DNA from: AC-56 sp963702195 | GTDB lineage: Bacteria > Actinomycetota > Thermoleophilia > Solirubrobacterales > 70-9 | NCBI GenBank assembly: GCA_963702195.1 | Contig: OY969725.1 | Span: 744,001-808,000 of the forward strand | Reading direction: 5' to 3' | Length of the DNA stretch: 64,000 bases | Part shown: piece after piece, positions 7,674 to 16,194 of the stretch | Position numbering within the stretch: the first letter of the stretch is position 1 | How the letters are laid out: each line of letters opens with the position of its first letter | The notes under the pieces: generated by a model | Database searches by the model: none | What the model was told of the DNA's origin: nothing | Seen by the model: only the letters and a program-made list of their open reading frames with translations | Made by a program: the position numbers and the translations under genes

Positions 7674-8444
7674 CTACCGGCTGAGCCTTTCGAACTCGTC
7701 GTCGGTGAGCTCGATCTCCAGCGCGGCGAGGTTCTCCTTCAGGTGCTCGAGCGACAGCGTCCCGGGGATCGTCACGATCGTCGGCGAGCGCCTCATCAGC
7801 CACGCGAGGCGGATCTGGCTGGGCGTGGCGCCGCGTGCCTCGGCGACCTCGGCCACCGCCGGCGGGTCCTCGCCACGCAGCGGAAAGTAGGGGACGAAGA
7901 CGATCCCCTCCGCGGCGCAGTGGTCGACCTCGTCGTCGTGCGTTCGCTGGACGATGCTGTACTCGTTCTGGACCGCGGCGATGGGCGCAACCGAGCGCGC
8001 CCGCTCGATCTGCTCGACCGTGACGGCGGAGATTCCGATCTGCCTGATCCGGCCGGCCTCGCGGTACTCGTTGAGGACGGCCTGCGCGTCCTCCAGTGAG
8101 AGGTCGGGATGGACGCGGTGCTGGTAGTAGAGCTCGATCACCTCCGTCTGGAGGCGCTCGAAGCTCTGCTCGATCTCGGCCCGGAACCCATCGACCCCGC
8201 CACCCTCGTTGTAGCCGCCCTTGGTGGCGACGACGAGGTCGTCCGCAAAGGGGGAGAGGGCGGCACCGATCGTCCGCTCGCTCTCGCCGTCCGCATAGAG
8301 GTGGGCCGTGTCGATGTGGTTGAGGGCGGTGTCGGCGACCGCCGCGCGAAGGAACTCGCGGTTCTCGGGCGTCTCGGTGAGGCGGTTGGTGCCGAGCCCG
8401 ATCCGCGTGAGCTGTCTGTCGCCGAGTGAGACGGTTGTAGCCAT
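7674..8444 (-). CDS. Aldo/keto reductase
   Basis: A 256-residue NADPH-dependent reductase. The catalytic tetrad is visible: Asp45 and Tyr50 in NHIDTAHLYADG, Lys75 in VVATKGG and His109 in YYQHRVH. The C-terminal cofactor segment contains TIVTIPGTLSLEHLKENLAA. At 256 residues it is shorter than the typical 280-320, mainly in loops. It is the first gene of a pair with the MDR oxidoreductase, and diverges from the secreted protein at 8498 over a 53-base gap, which must hold both promoters. Confidence 0.9.
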   Translation of the reverse strand: MATTVSLGDRQLTRIGLGTNRLTETPENREFLRAAVADTALNHIDTAHLYADGESERTIGAALSPFADDLVVATKGGYNEGGGVDGFRAEIEQSFERLQTEVIELYYQHRVHPDLSLEDAQAVLNEYREAGRIRQIGISAVTVEQIERARSVAPIAAVQNEYSIVQRTHDDEVDHCAAEGIVFVPYFPLRGEDPPAVAEVAEARGATPSQIRLAWLMRRSPTIVTIPGTLSLEHLKENLAALEIELTDDEFERLSR

Positions 8445-8497
8445 ACCAGCCAGTTACCCATTTTCGCGACGGGAATCGCCGTGTTACCTTCGGAGCG

Positions 8498-9823
8498 ATG
8501 ACGTCTGTCCCCGGCCGGCTCCGAGCTCTCGCGCTGACGGTGGCGCTGGCGGTCGCGTTGGCGGGGCTCGCGGGCGGGACGGCGAGCGCCGCCGGCGGGC
8601 CGACGAGGACCTCGCAGCAGCTCAAGCGCGATGTCCTGATCCATGCAGACATGTGGGCGCGAAAGCCGAAGATGATGGCCGCCGGCCTCGGGTTCACGAA
8701 CATCATCGGCGTCCCAGGGATGAACGCGAACGACCTCTCCGCGAGCGAGCGGGCCGTGCGGGCGGCGGGCGGTGCCTGGGATCAGCTCACCTGCGCGGAA
8801 ACCGCTGCGCTGGGCGACTACACCTCGGCCGCCTCGCCATCCGGAGTCGCCTACTCCTACGGCTATCCGACCACCTACTCCGACGGCCTCCCGGTCGAGT
8901 TCAGCTGGCCGATCCTGCCGAGCACCCTGGACGCGAGCGACTTCCGCGTCACGCTCAACGACGGCACCGTGGTCAAGCCCGAGCTGGCCGCCGTCTATCC
9001 CAACTTCGAATACAACGAGCGCGCGGTCGCCGTGCTCTTCGGCCACTTCGGCAACCGCCTGCCGCCCAGCGACCCGCGGTCGCGCTACGTCGTGCACACG
9101 GAGGTCGTGCGCGACTCCACCCCGCTCCGTCTGGTCGGCCCGCACGGCCGGACCGTGAGCGCGATCGGGATGTCGGCCGACGCGACGACGAGCCCGTACG
9201 CGAGCCCGAACGCCCGGCCGCGCAAGCGCACGGGCCCGCACCTGGCGGCGGCGAAGCTCAGCCGGATGTCCACGAAGGGCGAGTCGGCGCCGCCGGCGTT
9301 CCAGGGCTTCCTGCCCAACGACGGCGTCGCGCTGTACGGCAAGGCGGCGAGGTTCCGCCTGCGCATCTACACGACCGGCGGCTTCTCGCCCGACGGCGTG
9401 CTCGGCGTGCGCCCGGACGAATACCGGCGCTACTTTCGCATCGTCGCGCGCCGCAGGAGTGGCAAGCGCGTCCTGATCACCAAGGTCGGCAAGCGCTACC
9501 GCTTGGGCGGGAGTCACCTGCGCGTCCTCGGCCTGGCGGACCTCGGCCTCAAGCAGAGCTCCTACGACGACTGCTACGCCGAGGACCACGACAACCAGAT
9601 CGACATCGTGCTCGCCGGGCGCAAGCGGGCGATGGAGCGGATCCGGCGGATCCAGATCCTTGGGGCCGGTCGCTACGACCCGCTCTACAACCCTGGCGGG
9701 CCGGGCAACGACCCCACGCCCGGCGTTCGCTACACGGCGCCCAGCCCGCGGATCTCCCAGCGCGTCCTCGTCGCGCTCGATGATCCGATGACGGTGACGT
9801 ACCGGCCGGGCGCCCGCCGCTGA
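8498..9823 (+). CDS. Large secreted protein of unknown function
   Basis: A 441-residue protein with a clear signal peptide (residues 1-32, ending TASAAGG). The mature part has no recognisable enzyme motif. The region after the signal (GLGFTNIIGVPGMNAND, then YSYGYPTTYSDGLPVEFSW) is followed by two beta-rich stretches. It ends TGA and the next gene begins GTG immediately (TGAGTG), so the two are one operon and may act together at the cell surface. I can assign no function. Confidence 0.75.
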   Translation: MTSVPGRLRALALTVALAVALAGLAGGTASAAGGPTRTSQQLKRDVLIHADMWARKPKMMAAGLGFTNIIGVPGMNANDLSASERAVRAAGGAWDQLTCAETAALGDYTSAASPSGVAYSYGYPTTYSDGLPVEFSWPILPSTLDASDFRVTLNDGTVVKPELAAVYPNFEYNERAVAVLFGHFGNRLPPSDPRSRYVVHTEVVRDSTPLRLVGPHGRTVSAIGMSADATTSPYASPNARPRKRTGPHLAAAKLSRMSTKGESAPPAFQGFLPNDGVALYGKAARFRLRIYTTGGFSPDGVLGVRPDEYRRYFRIVARRRSGKRVLITKVGKRYRLGGSHLRVLGLADLGLKQSSYDDCYAEDHDNQIDIVLAGRKRAMERIRRIQILGAGRYDPLYNPGGPGNDPTPGVRYTAPSPRISQRVLVALDDPMTVTYRPGARR

Positions 9824-11386
9824 GTGCTGGCCGCGCCCGTTCCCAGCCGCTGGAAGCAGGTTGCGCGGTGGTCGGCGATTGTCGTGGCGACCGCGGCGCT
9901 CGCGGTCGCGGGCGCACTGCTCGGGCTTCGGCTCGCGGGTCCTGCCACGAGCGAGACGGCGCTGGGGGAGATCTCGGTGCGGGTCGATCCGGCCACCAAC
10001 GGCCATGTGGATGCGTTCATCCCGATCGCCAATTGGGGCATCAGGGCCGACGCGTTCAGCGGGCCTGTCGTGCTGCACGTCGAGCCTCGAAGCGTCGACC
10101 GGCAGGCGCTGATCCGCGTTGGAGCCGGCGACCGGGCGGTCCTCCGGCAGGCCGAGGCGGATGCACACTCAGCCGCGCGCCACGCGCTCGTGAGGGCGCT
10201 TCTCTGGGCGGTCCTGGGCGCCCTGGCGGCGGGGGTGGTCGCCGCCCTGGTTGTGCGCAGCGTCCGGCCGAACCAATCGCGGCTCGTTCTCCTGGCATGG
10301 CTGCTGGCGCCACCGCTTTGGGCTGCGCTGCTCGGGTTCGGCTCCCTGCTTCGGACCGAGGACACGTTCACGCCACGGGCCCTGGACAATCCCACCTTCT
10401 ATGCGCGCGGCGCGGAGTTCACCCAGCTTCTGAGCGCCGCGGAGAACGCGCAGGAGGCCGGAGACCGCTACAGCTCCTCGGTACGGCGCGCCCTGGCCGG
10501 TTACGCCGCCCTGCTCAGGGGGGGATCGCGGCTCACGGCGACGGGCGAGTTGCGACCGGCGCTCCAGGTCTCCGACCTCCACGGCAACACGCTCGTCCTC
10601 GACCCGCTGCACAGGCTCGTCTCGGGCAGCCCTGTCTTCTTCGTCGGCGATTTCGGGCAGAGTGGGACCAGAGCCGAGGCCGACGCCCTGATCCCCCAGA
10701 TCAAGGAGCTGGGAAAGCGGGTCGTCGCGGTCTCTGGGAACCACGACTCCACCCTGTTCATGCGCAGGCTGGCGGGAGCAGGGGTGATGGTCCTGACCGG
10801 TCGCGGGCGGCTGCGGGGCAACGGCACCGTGCACGGACCTCCTACGCGGACGGTTTCGGGGCTCCGGGTCGCCGGATACTCCGACCCGCTGGAATGGCAC
10901 GGCCACGACCCGAACGACCCGCGCCGCGTGTACTCGTTCGGCGATCTGCCGAACGGAGAGCAGAGATATGCGCGGGCCCAGCGACTCATTCGCCGGTGGT
11001 ACGAGGGGCTGCGGCCCGTTCCGGGCGTGGTCCTCATCCACGAGAACGGTCTCGCGCAATCGCTTGCCCGAGCTGTCCACGATGACCGCCCCGGCCGCTC
11101 CCTGCTCATCCTCACCGGTCACGATCACCGGCAGCACATCGATCGCTACGGCCGCGTGCTCGTCGTCGATGGCGGTACGGCCGGCGCCGGTGGCGCATTC
11201 GGCGCGGGCTCGCAGTCGGTGGGCGTGGCTGAGCTCCACATGCAGCGGGGGGAGCCCCTTCCGCACGCCGTGGACCTGATCCAGGTCGAGCCCGTGTCAG
11301 GCGCTGCGAGCGCCGAGCGGGTGATCGCCTCCTCGGCGGAGGCTTGCGATCAGGAGCGGGTTATCTGCCACGACGGCGGGGATTGA
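9824..11386 (+). CDS. Membrane-anchored metallophosphoesterase
   Basis: A 520-residue protein. Three hydrophobic segments lie in the first 180 residues (about 11-38, 125-148 and 155-175), then a calcineurin-like phosphoesterase domain: DLH near residue 251, GDFG near 275, GNHD near 304, HEN near 405 and GHDH near 431, together the metal-ligand set of the family. The catalytic domain probably faces outward, judging from the hydrophobic pattern. It begins with GTG directly after the stop of the secreted protein upstream. A hairpin shared with the convergent gene follows. Confidence 0.82.
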   Translation: MLAAPVPSRWKQVARWSAIVVATAALAVAGALLGLRLAGPATSETALGEISVRVDPATNGHVDAFIPIANWGIRADAFSGPVVLHVEPRSVDRQALIRVGAGDRAVLRQAEADAHSAARHALVRALLWAVLGALAAGVVAALVVRSVRPNQSRLVLLAWLLAPPLWAALLGFGSLLRTEDTFTPRALDNPTFYARGAEFTQLLSAAENAQEAGDRYSSSVRRALAGYAALLRGGSRLTATGELRPALQVSDLHGNTLVLDPLHRLVSGSPVFFVGDFGQSGTRAEADALIPQIKELGKRVVAVSGNHDSTLFMRRLAGAGVMVLTGRGRLRGNGTVHGPPTRTVSGLRVAGYSDPLEWHGHDPNDPRRVYSFGDLPNGEQRYARAQRLIRRWYEGLRPVPGVVLIHENGLAQSLARAVHDDRPGRSLLILTGHDHRQHIDRYGRVLVVDGGTAGAGGAFGAGSQSVGVAELHMQRGEPLPHAVDLIQVEPVSGAASAERVIASSAEACDQERVICHDGGD

Positions 11387-11423
11387 TCGCCGCCGCGCGT
11401 TGCGGGCCAGATGGCTGATTCCC

Positions 11424-11466
11424 GATCCCCGCGCCCCGGATGACCCGTCCGGGGACGCGCGGGATC
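11424..11466. terminator. Bidirectional hairpin terminator
   Basis: A long GC-rich inverted repeat: GATCCCCGCG-CCCCGGA on the left and TCCGGGG-ACGCGCGGGATC on the right, loop TGACCCG, with one bulge. It sits between two convergent genes (ending at 11386 and 11480), so it may stop transcription from both sides. Confidence 0.6.
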
Positions 11467-11479
11467 AGGACTGAAGCAT

Positions 11480-11842
11480 CTAGACCTTGATCGTCTTGCT
11501 GAGGCCCTTCTTGCAGCCGGTAGTGCGAGTCGCCAGGGCGTAGAACTTGCCGTGCGCCTGCCCGGAGTTACCGGTGTCCCAGTGGCCCTCGCTGTCGGTG
11601 GTGTCCTTGAACATTTTCTTCTCGGTGCTCGGATCCTGCGAGCTGCCCTTCTGCTTGTAGACCTTGACCGTGCGGTTCTTCACGCACTTGGCCTTCGAGC
11701 TCTTGACCTTGCCCTGGAATCCGTCGCCGTTGTACTTGATGGTCACGGTGGTCGCCGCCTTGCCGCGGGCACCGGCGGTGCTGGCCATTGCCACCGCTCC
11801 GCACAGCAGTGCGACGACGAGGGCGATCGAGAGCTTCTTCAT
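11480..11842 (-). CDS. Small secreted basic protein
   Basis: A 120-residue exported protein; ATG at 11842 with GGAGG seven bases upstream. Signal peptide at residues 1-25 (MKKLSIALVVALLCG to AGA). The mature part is lysine-rich (TVKVYKQKGSSQD) with three cysteines and reads like a single immunoglobulin-type or transthyretin-type beta sandwich (TDSEGHWDTG is a typical turn). Function unknown. It diverges from the patatin gene over 52 bases. Confidence 0.7.
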   Translation of the reverse strand: MKKLSIALVVALLCGAVAMASTAGARGKAATTVTIKYNGDGFQGKVKSSKAKCVKNRTVKVYKQKGSSQDPSTEKKMFKDTTDSEGHWDTGNSGQAHGKFYALATRTTGCKKGLSKTIKV

Positions 11843-11894
11843 GCGCGCGCCTCCGGCCTTGTGGGTAGCCCTTTCGTCCAGCGATACTGCTGCG

Positions 11895-12992
11895 ATGGAT
11901 TCCGCACCGCCGACCGACCGGTTCCGGATCCTCTCCGTCGACGGCGGCGGCATGCGCGGCCTGATCCCCGCGCTCGTGATCGCCGACCTGGAGCGCCGGC
12001 TTCAGGAGAGCGCCGGCCCCGACGCCCGCGTCGCGGACTACTTCCACATGTTTGCCGGCACCTCGACCGGCGGGCTCGTCGCTCTGAGCCTCACCGTGCC
12101 GAAGCCCGGCGAGCCGGGTCGCCCCAAGGTCAGCGCCCCAGAGCTCGCGTCGCTGTACACCGATGACGGCAAGACGATCTTCCACCGCAGCCTCTGGCGG
12201 AAGCTCCGGACGCTGTGGGGCTCGATCGGCCCGAAGTACAGCTCGAAGCCGCTCGAGAAGGCGGTCAGCGCGCACCTGGGCGGCGAGGCGAAGCTCGCCG
12301 ACGCGCTTCGCGATCTGGTGGTGGTCGCGTACGACATGACCGAGAGCGAGCCTTACTTCTTCAAGCGCTGGCCGGCGCGCGAGGATCAGGCCGCCAACCA
12401 CCCGGTCGTCGAGGCCGCGCTGGCGACGGCCGCCGCGCCGACCTACTTTCCGTCCGAGGAGGTGGACGGCCACGCGCTTGTCGATGGCGGCGTCTTCGCG
12501 GCAAACCCGGCGCTGGCCGCGGTCGTCGAGGCGCTCAAGCGCCAAAGCGACGAGCCTCACCACCTGAGCATCGACGACCTGCTCGTGCTCTCGATCGGCA
12601 CCGGACAGCACGAGGACCACTTCAGCCAGGGTCAGGTCAGCGGCTGGGGGAAGCTGGGCTGGGTCCTGCCGCACGACGGCGACCCACCGATCCTGGCGAC
12701 GGTTCTGGGCGGCGCATCCGACGGAGTCGACCACTGGACGCACACGCTCTTGAACGAGCCGCCGCCTCCGCACGTCACGAAGGAGGAGATCGGCCGCGGC
12801 CCGCGCTTTTTCCGGATGCAGGTCGACCTCGACCCGCCCATTCAGATGGACGACCCGAGCAAGACGACGCTGGACGCACTCGAGCGCGCGGCGGGGACGC
12901 TCGTCGGGCAGCACGAGAAGGAGCTCGCTGACATCGCGGAGCGCCTGCTGCGGGCTGGGCGACTCCCGGCGGACCCGCCGCCGACCCTGTAA
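11895..12992 (+). CDS. Patatin-like phospholipase
   Basis: A 365-residue serine lipase of the patatin family, likely cytosolic. The oxyanion-hole motif DGGGMRG is at residues 16-22, the nucleophile motif GTSTGG near 55-60, and the catalytic Asp in VDGGVFAANP near 196, completing the Ser-Asp dyad. The frame is open further upstream, but the family begins with the RILSVDGGG strand, so the ATG at 11895 fits. CBASS effectors of the CapV type are patatins, but no cyclase gene lies nearby, so an ordinary lipid hydrolase is more likely. Confidence 0.87.
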   Translation: MDSAPPTDRFRILSVDGGGMRGLIPALVIADLERRLQESAGPDARVADYFHMFAGTSTGGLVALSLTVPKPGEPGRPKVSAPELASLYTDDGKTIFHRSLWRKLRTLWGSIGPKYSSKPLEKAVSAHLGGEAKLADALRDLVVVAYDMTESEPYFFKRWPAREDQAANHPVVEAALATAAAPTYFPSEEVDGHALVDGGVFAANPALAAVVEALKRQSDEPHHLSIDDLLVLSIGTGQHEDHFSQGQVSGWGKLGWVLPHDGDPPILATVLGGASDGVDHWTHTLLNEPPPPHVTKEEIGRGPRFFRMQVDLDPPIQMDDPSKTTLDALERAAGTLVGQHEKELADIAERLLRAGRLPADPPPTL

Positions 12993-13002
12993 GGCTGGGG
13001 CC

Positions 13003-13398
13003 GTGTCGGAGGAGAACGTCGCGATGGTCGAGCGGATCTACGACCACTGGGGCCGGGGCGACTTCCAGACCACCGACGTGCTGGACGAGCACGCGCTCAT
13101 GGTCGTGCGGCCCGGCTTCCCGGACACGGGCACCTACCTCGGCCACGAGGGGTTCGGCGAGTACACGCGCGGCTTTCTCGAGCCCTGGTCGACCATCACG
13201 ATCGAGGCCGAGGAGATCATTCCCGCGGGAGACAGCGTCATCGTCGCCGTCCGCCAGCAGGGCGAGGGGGAGGGGAGCGGCGCGGTCACCGAGTTCCGCT
13301 ACTTCCACCTGTGGACCTTTCGCGGGGGCAGGGCGATTCGCCTCGAGACGATCCGCGAGCGCGGTGCGGCGCTCGAGGCGGGCGGCCTCCGGAAGTAG
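13003..13398 (+). CDS. SnoaL-like / NTF2-fold protein
   Basis: A 131-residue single-domain protein with the NTF2-like fold typical of SnoaL and ketosteroid-isomerase relatives: ENVAMVERIYDHWGRGDF at the start, YLGHEGFGEY in the middle and the final strand FHLWTFRGGRAIRLE. Such proteins are small enzymes or binding proteins whose role cannot be fixed from sequence. GTG start at 13003, 10 bases after the patatin stop, so it is likely co-transcribed with it. Confidence 0.82.
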   Translation: MSEENVAMVERIYDHWGRGDFQTTDVLDEHALMVVRPGFPDTGTYLGHEGFGEYTRGFLEPWSTITIEAEEIIPAGDSVIVAVRQQGEGEGSGAVTEFRYFHLWTFRGGRAIRLETIRERGAALEAGGLRK

Positions 13399-13560
13399 GC
13401 CCACGGCGCGGACGAGCTCATCATTCGCCCAGCCCGGGCTTGATGACGCGATGCTGCGCGCATTGATGGGCGCTGCAATTAGTCCCATCCGCCGAGGTCG
13501 CTATTTTAGAAATCCAGCGGAAACTGAAATAAGGCTCGTCCTAACGACCCCTTGCTCTAG

Positions 13561-14739
13561 ATGGCCTCAACACAAGAATCACAGCGCGGTTCGACTCGCG
13601 CCGGAGCCTTCCGTGGTGATGGCGGCTCGGACCAGCCGTTCGTCCCGAAGCCCCTCCCCCCGGACCCGCCGCTTGAGATCGACGAGGAAATGTTGGCCGC
13701 GTTGTCGCGTGCTGATCAGTCGCTCGGGTGCCTCGACGGGGTAATCCAGACGATCCCGAATCCGGATCTCTTCGTGGCTATGTACGTACGCCGCGAGGCG
13801 GTCCTGTCCTCGCAGATCGAGGGGACCCAGAGCACCCTGCAGGACCTGCTCGCCGCCGAACTGGAGCCTGCCGCGCCCGGTCTTCCGGACGACGTGGAGG
13901 AGGTCGTCAACTACGTGCACGCCATGAACTACGGGATCCACCGTCTTGCCACGCTTCCGCTCTCGAAGCGCCTGGTCCGCGAGATTCACGCCGAGCTCCT
14001 GCGAAGCGGCCGTGGCGCCCATCGCATGCCGGGCGAGTTTCGGCGGGACCAGAATTGGATCGGACCCGAGGGAGCGCCGATTGAGCGAGCGACCTTCGTT
14101 CCGCCCCCTGTGCCCCAGATGCACGAAGCGCTTGATGATCTCGAGCGCTTCCTCAACGAGGATCATGGGCTGCCGGTTCTAGTCCACGTCGGCCTCGCGC
14201 ACGCGCAGTTCGAGACGATCCATCCGTTCATCGACGGCAACGGCCGGGTCGGCCGGCTCCTGATCACCTTCCAGCTTGTTCATCGCCGCATCCTCCACCG
14301 GCCGCTTCTCTATCTGAGCCACTACCTGAAGCAGAATCGGTCCGAGTACTACGACCGTCTGATGTCGATCCGCCAGCGGGGGGACTGGGAAGGCTGGCTG
14401 CGCTTCTTCCTGCGCGGGGTTGCACAGACGGCGACGGAGGCAACCGAGACGGCTCAGTCGATCTTGGTCCTGCGCGAGCGCGACCGAACCGCGATCCAGG
14501 AGCGCACTGGGCTCAACGGCGTCCGCCTTCACGACCTGCTGTTTGAGCGACCGCTCGTGAATGTGAATCTCGTCAAGGATCAGCTCGACGTTTCGTTCGC
14601 AACGGCGAACAATCTGGTGGCGCAGTTCGAGCAGGCCGGGCTCCTGCGCGAGATCACCGGCGGCAGGCGCCGGAGGGTTTTCAGCTACGACCGGTACCTC
14701 GCCGTTATCAGCGAGGGCGACACGCCGAGTCGCAGCTAG
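13561..14739 (+). CDS. Fic-domain protein (predicted AMP-transferase)
   Basis: A 392-residue Fic protein of the common bacterial type: N-terminal Fic_N helical domain, Fic core with HPFIDGNGRVGR at residues 221-232 (catalytic His, anion-binding GNGR), and a C-terminal winged-helix segment (about 335-385). An inhibitory-helix motif of the S-x-x-x-E-G form (SSQIEG) lies near residue 83, placing it with the N-terminally self-inhibited class. It would transfer AMP or another nucleotide to a protein hydroxyl group. The ATG at 13561 has no ribosome site; the upstream 160 bases are AT-richer with a TATTTT box near 13502, so a leaderless message is possible. Its stop overlaps that of the convergent gene. 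Confidence 0.9.
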   Translation: MASTQESQRGSTRAGAFRGDGGSDQPFVPKPLPPDPPLEIDEEMLAALSRADQSLGCLDGVIQTIPNPDLFVAMYVRREAVLSSQIEGTQSTLQDLLAAELEPAAPGLPDDVEEVVNYVHAMNYGIHRLATLPLSKRLVREIHAELLRSGRGAHRMPGEFRRDQNWIGPEGAPIERATFVPPPVPQMHEALDDLERFLNEDHGLPVLVHVGLAHAQFETIHPFIDGNGRVGRLLITFQLVHRRILHRPLLYLSHYLKQNRSEYYDRLMSIRQRGDWEGWLRFFLRGVAQTATEATETAQSILVLRERDRTAIQERTGLNGVRLHDLLFERPLVNVNLVKDQLDVSFATANNLVAQFEQAGLLREITGGRRRRVFSYDRYLAVISEGDTPSRS

Positions 14740-15194
14740 CGCCCCAGCCCGCGCAGGAACATCGCGGCCGCGCGGGGGACCGGCTCCAAGAGCTCGCGCG
14801 TCTCGTTCAGGCCGGCGCGGAGCTCCGCGTCGCCGAATTCGATCGGCAGCATCGAGTCCTGGAGCTCGGCGATGCGCCGGTCCGCGTCGGCGAGCGCGGC
14901 CGCCATCTTCTGGACGAGCTCCTTCACGCTCTGCGAGCTCGGGCCCGCCGAGGGGGGCGTGAAGGTGTCGCCGCCGACCCCGATCCGCTGGGCGAACTGC
15001 GCGTGCGTCCGCTGGCCGCGCCCGTACGCGCGCTGCACGGGTCGATAGAGGTCGGCCTCGAGGCTGTCCGCGGCGTCGACGGCGAGCTGCTCGAACGCCT
15101 CGCTGAGGCAGGCGACCGCGAGCCCGAGCTGGTCGAGGGCCGCGGCCAGGTCGTCCAGGATCTGTTGCTGGGCCTCGGCCCTCGTGATCGCCAT
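14736..15194 (-). CDS. Helical protein of unknown function
   Basis: A 152-residue protein, predicted almost entirely alpha-helical: an amphipathic N-terminal helix (AEAQQQILDDLAAALDQLG), a central basic loop (RAYGRGQRTHAQFAQRIG) and a C-terminal coiled-coil-like part (ADADRRIAELQDSM). No signal peptide or catalytic motif. It converges on the Fic gene, and the two stops overlap on the palindrome CTAG. I do not recognise a family; it looks like a small scaffold or regulatory protein. Confidence 0.65.
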   Translation of the reverse strand: MAITRAEAQQQILDDLAAALDQLGLAVACLSEAFEQLAVDAADSLEADLYRPVQRAYGRGQRTHAQFAQRIGVGGDTFTPPSAGPSSQSVKELVQKMAAALADADRRIAELQDSMLPIEFGDAELRAGLNETRELLEPVPRAAAMFLRGLGR

Positions 15195-15288
15195 GGCCCG
15201 AGGTTATTGGGCGCCGGAACGCGTGAGAGCGAGGTCGCGAGGTTCATGTCGTTCCCCCGACCTTCAGCGCGTAGGGTGGGTCGAGGTC

Positions 15289-16194
15289 ATGGACGACTCG
15301 ATCTTCTCGACCGTCGTGCTCCCGACCGCCTTGGCGGTGATCATGTTCAGCCTCGGCATGTCGCTGAGGCTCGCCGACTTCCGGCGGGTGGTCGAGCAGC
15401 CGCGCGGCGTCGGCATCGGGCTTCTCAACCTGCTGGTTCTCTCGCCGCTCCTCGCGTTCGCCATCGCCGAGGTGTTCGGGCTCGATCCCGCGCTCGCCGT
15501 GGGCCTCGTCCTGCTCGGCGCCTCGCCGGGGGGCACCCTCGCGAATCTGTTGACGCACTTCGCGCGCGGCGATACCGCTCTCTCGATCACGATGACGGCG
15601 ATCTCGAGCGTGGCGGCGGTCGTCACCGTGCCGCTCTTCCTCAAGCTGGCCACCCACCACTTCGGCACGGGCAGCCTCGACATGAGCGTGAACATGCTCG
15701 GCATCGTCGCGCGGGTCCTCCTCATCACGGTCGTTCCGCTGGCGCTCGGGATGTGGCTGCGCGTCCGGCGCCCCGAGACCGTGGCGCGGATCGGCCCCGG
15801 CCTGCGCCGCGCGACGGCCGTGCTGTTCGCCGCGGCCGTGATCGGCGTGATCATCGCCGAGCACAACCGCGTCAACGACAACCTCCAGGCGGTGGCCCTC
15901 GCGGCGATCACGCTCAACGTCTGTGCGATGGCGATGTCGTTCACGATCGCCCGGCTGGTCCGCCTCGACAACCGCCAGGCCACCGCGATCGTGATGGAGC
16001 TCGGCATCCACAACTCGACGCTGGCGATCGCCGTGGGGGCGACGATCGCGACGGTGCTGACCGTCCCCGCCGCGGTCTACGCGACCTTCATGTTCATTCC
16101 CGCGGGGCTCTTCGCGTGGCTGATGTATCGGCGAAACGCGGCCGCGGAGTTGCGGCTGGAGATCGCCGCGCGCGCCGGTACGCTCCCGCCGTGA
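15289..16194 (+). CDS. Bile acid:sodium symporter (BASS/SBF) family protein
   Basis: A 301-residue inner-membrane protein with 9-10 hydrophobic helices. It matches the SBF family: VIMFSLGMSLRLADF near residues 18-32, the core motif GLVLLGASPGGTLANLL near 73-90 and the second broken-helix motif MELGIHNSTLAIAVG near 235-250. Members carry organic anions with sodium. The open frame starts earlier at 15184, but the first helix begins after the ATG at 15289. The stop overlaps the GTG of the next gene (GTGA), so it is translationally coupled to the flavoprotein. Confidence 0.88.
   Translation: MDDSIFSTVVLPTALAVIMFSLGMSLRLADFRRVVEQPRGVGIGLLNLLVLSPLLAFAIAEVFGLDPALAVGLVLLGASPGGTLANLLTHFARGDTALSITMTAISSVAAVVTVPLFLKLATHHFGTGSLDMSVNMLGIVARVLLITVVPLALGMWLRVRRPETVARIGPGLRRATAVLFAAAVIGVIIAEHNRVNDNLQAVALAAITLNVCAMAMSFTIARLVRLDNRQATAIVMELGIHNSTLAIAVGATIATVLTVPAAVYATFMFIPAGLFAWLMYRRNAAAELRLEIAARAGTLPP

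Noticed and set aside
6742..8706. 654-codon minus-strand frame across the MDR and aldo/keto reductase genes
   Set aside because: It is a shifted reading of two well-supported genes, full of Arg and Pro.
11895..12992. Patatin as a CBASS effector
   Set aside because: No CD-NTase/cyclase or Cap2/Cap3 gene is nearby; only a SnoaL-like gene follows.
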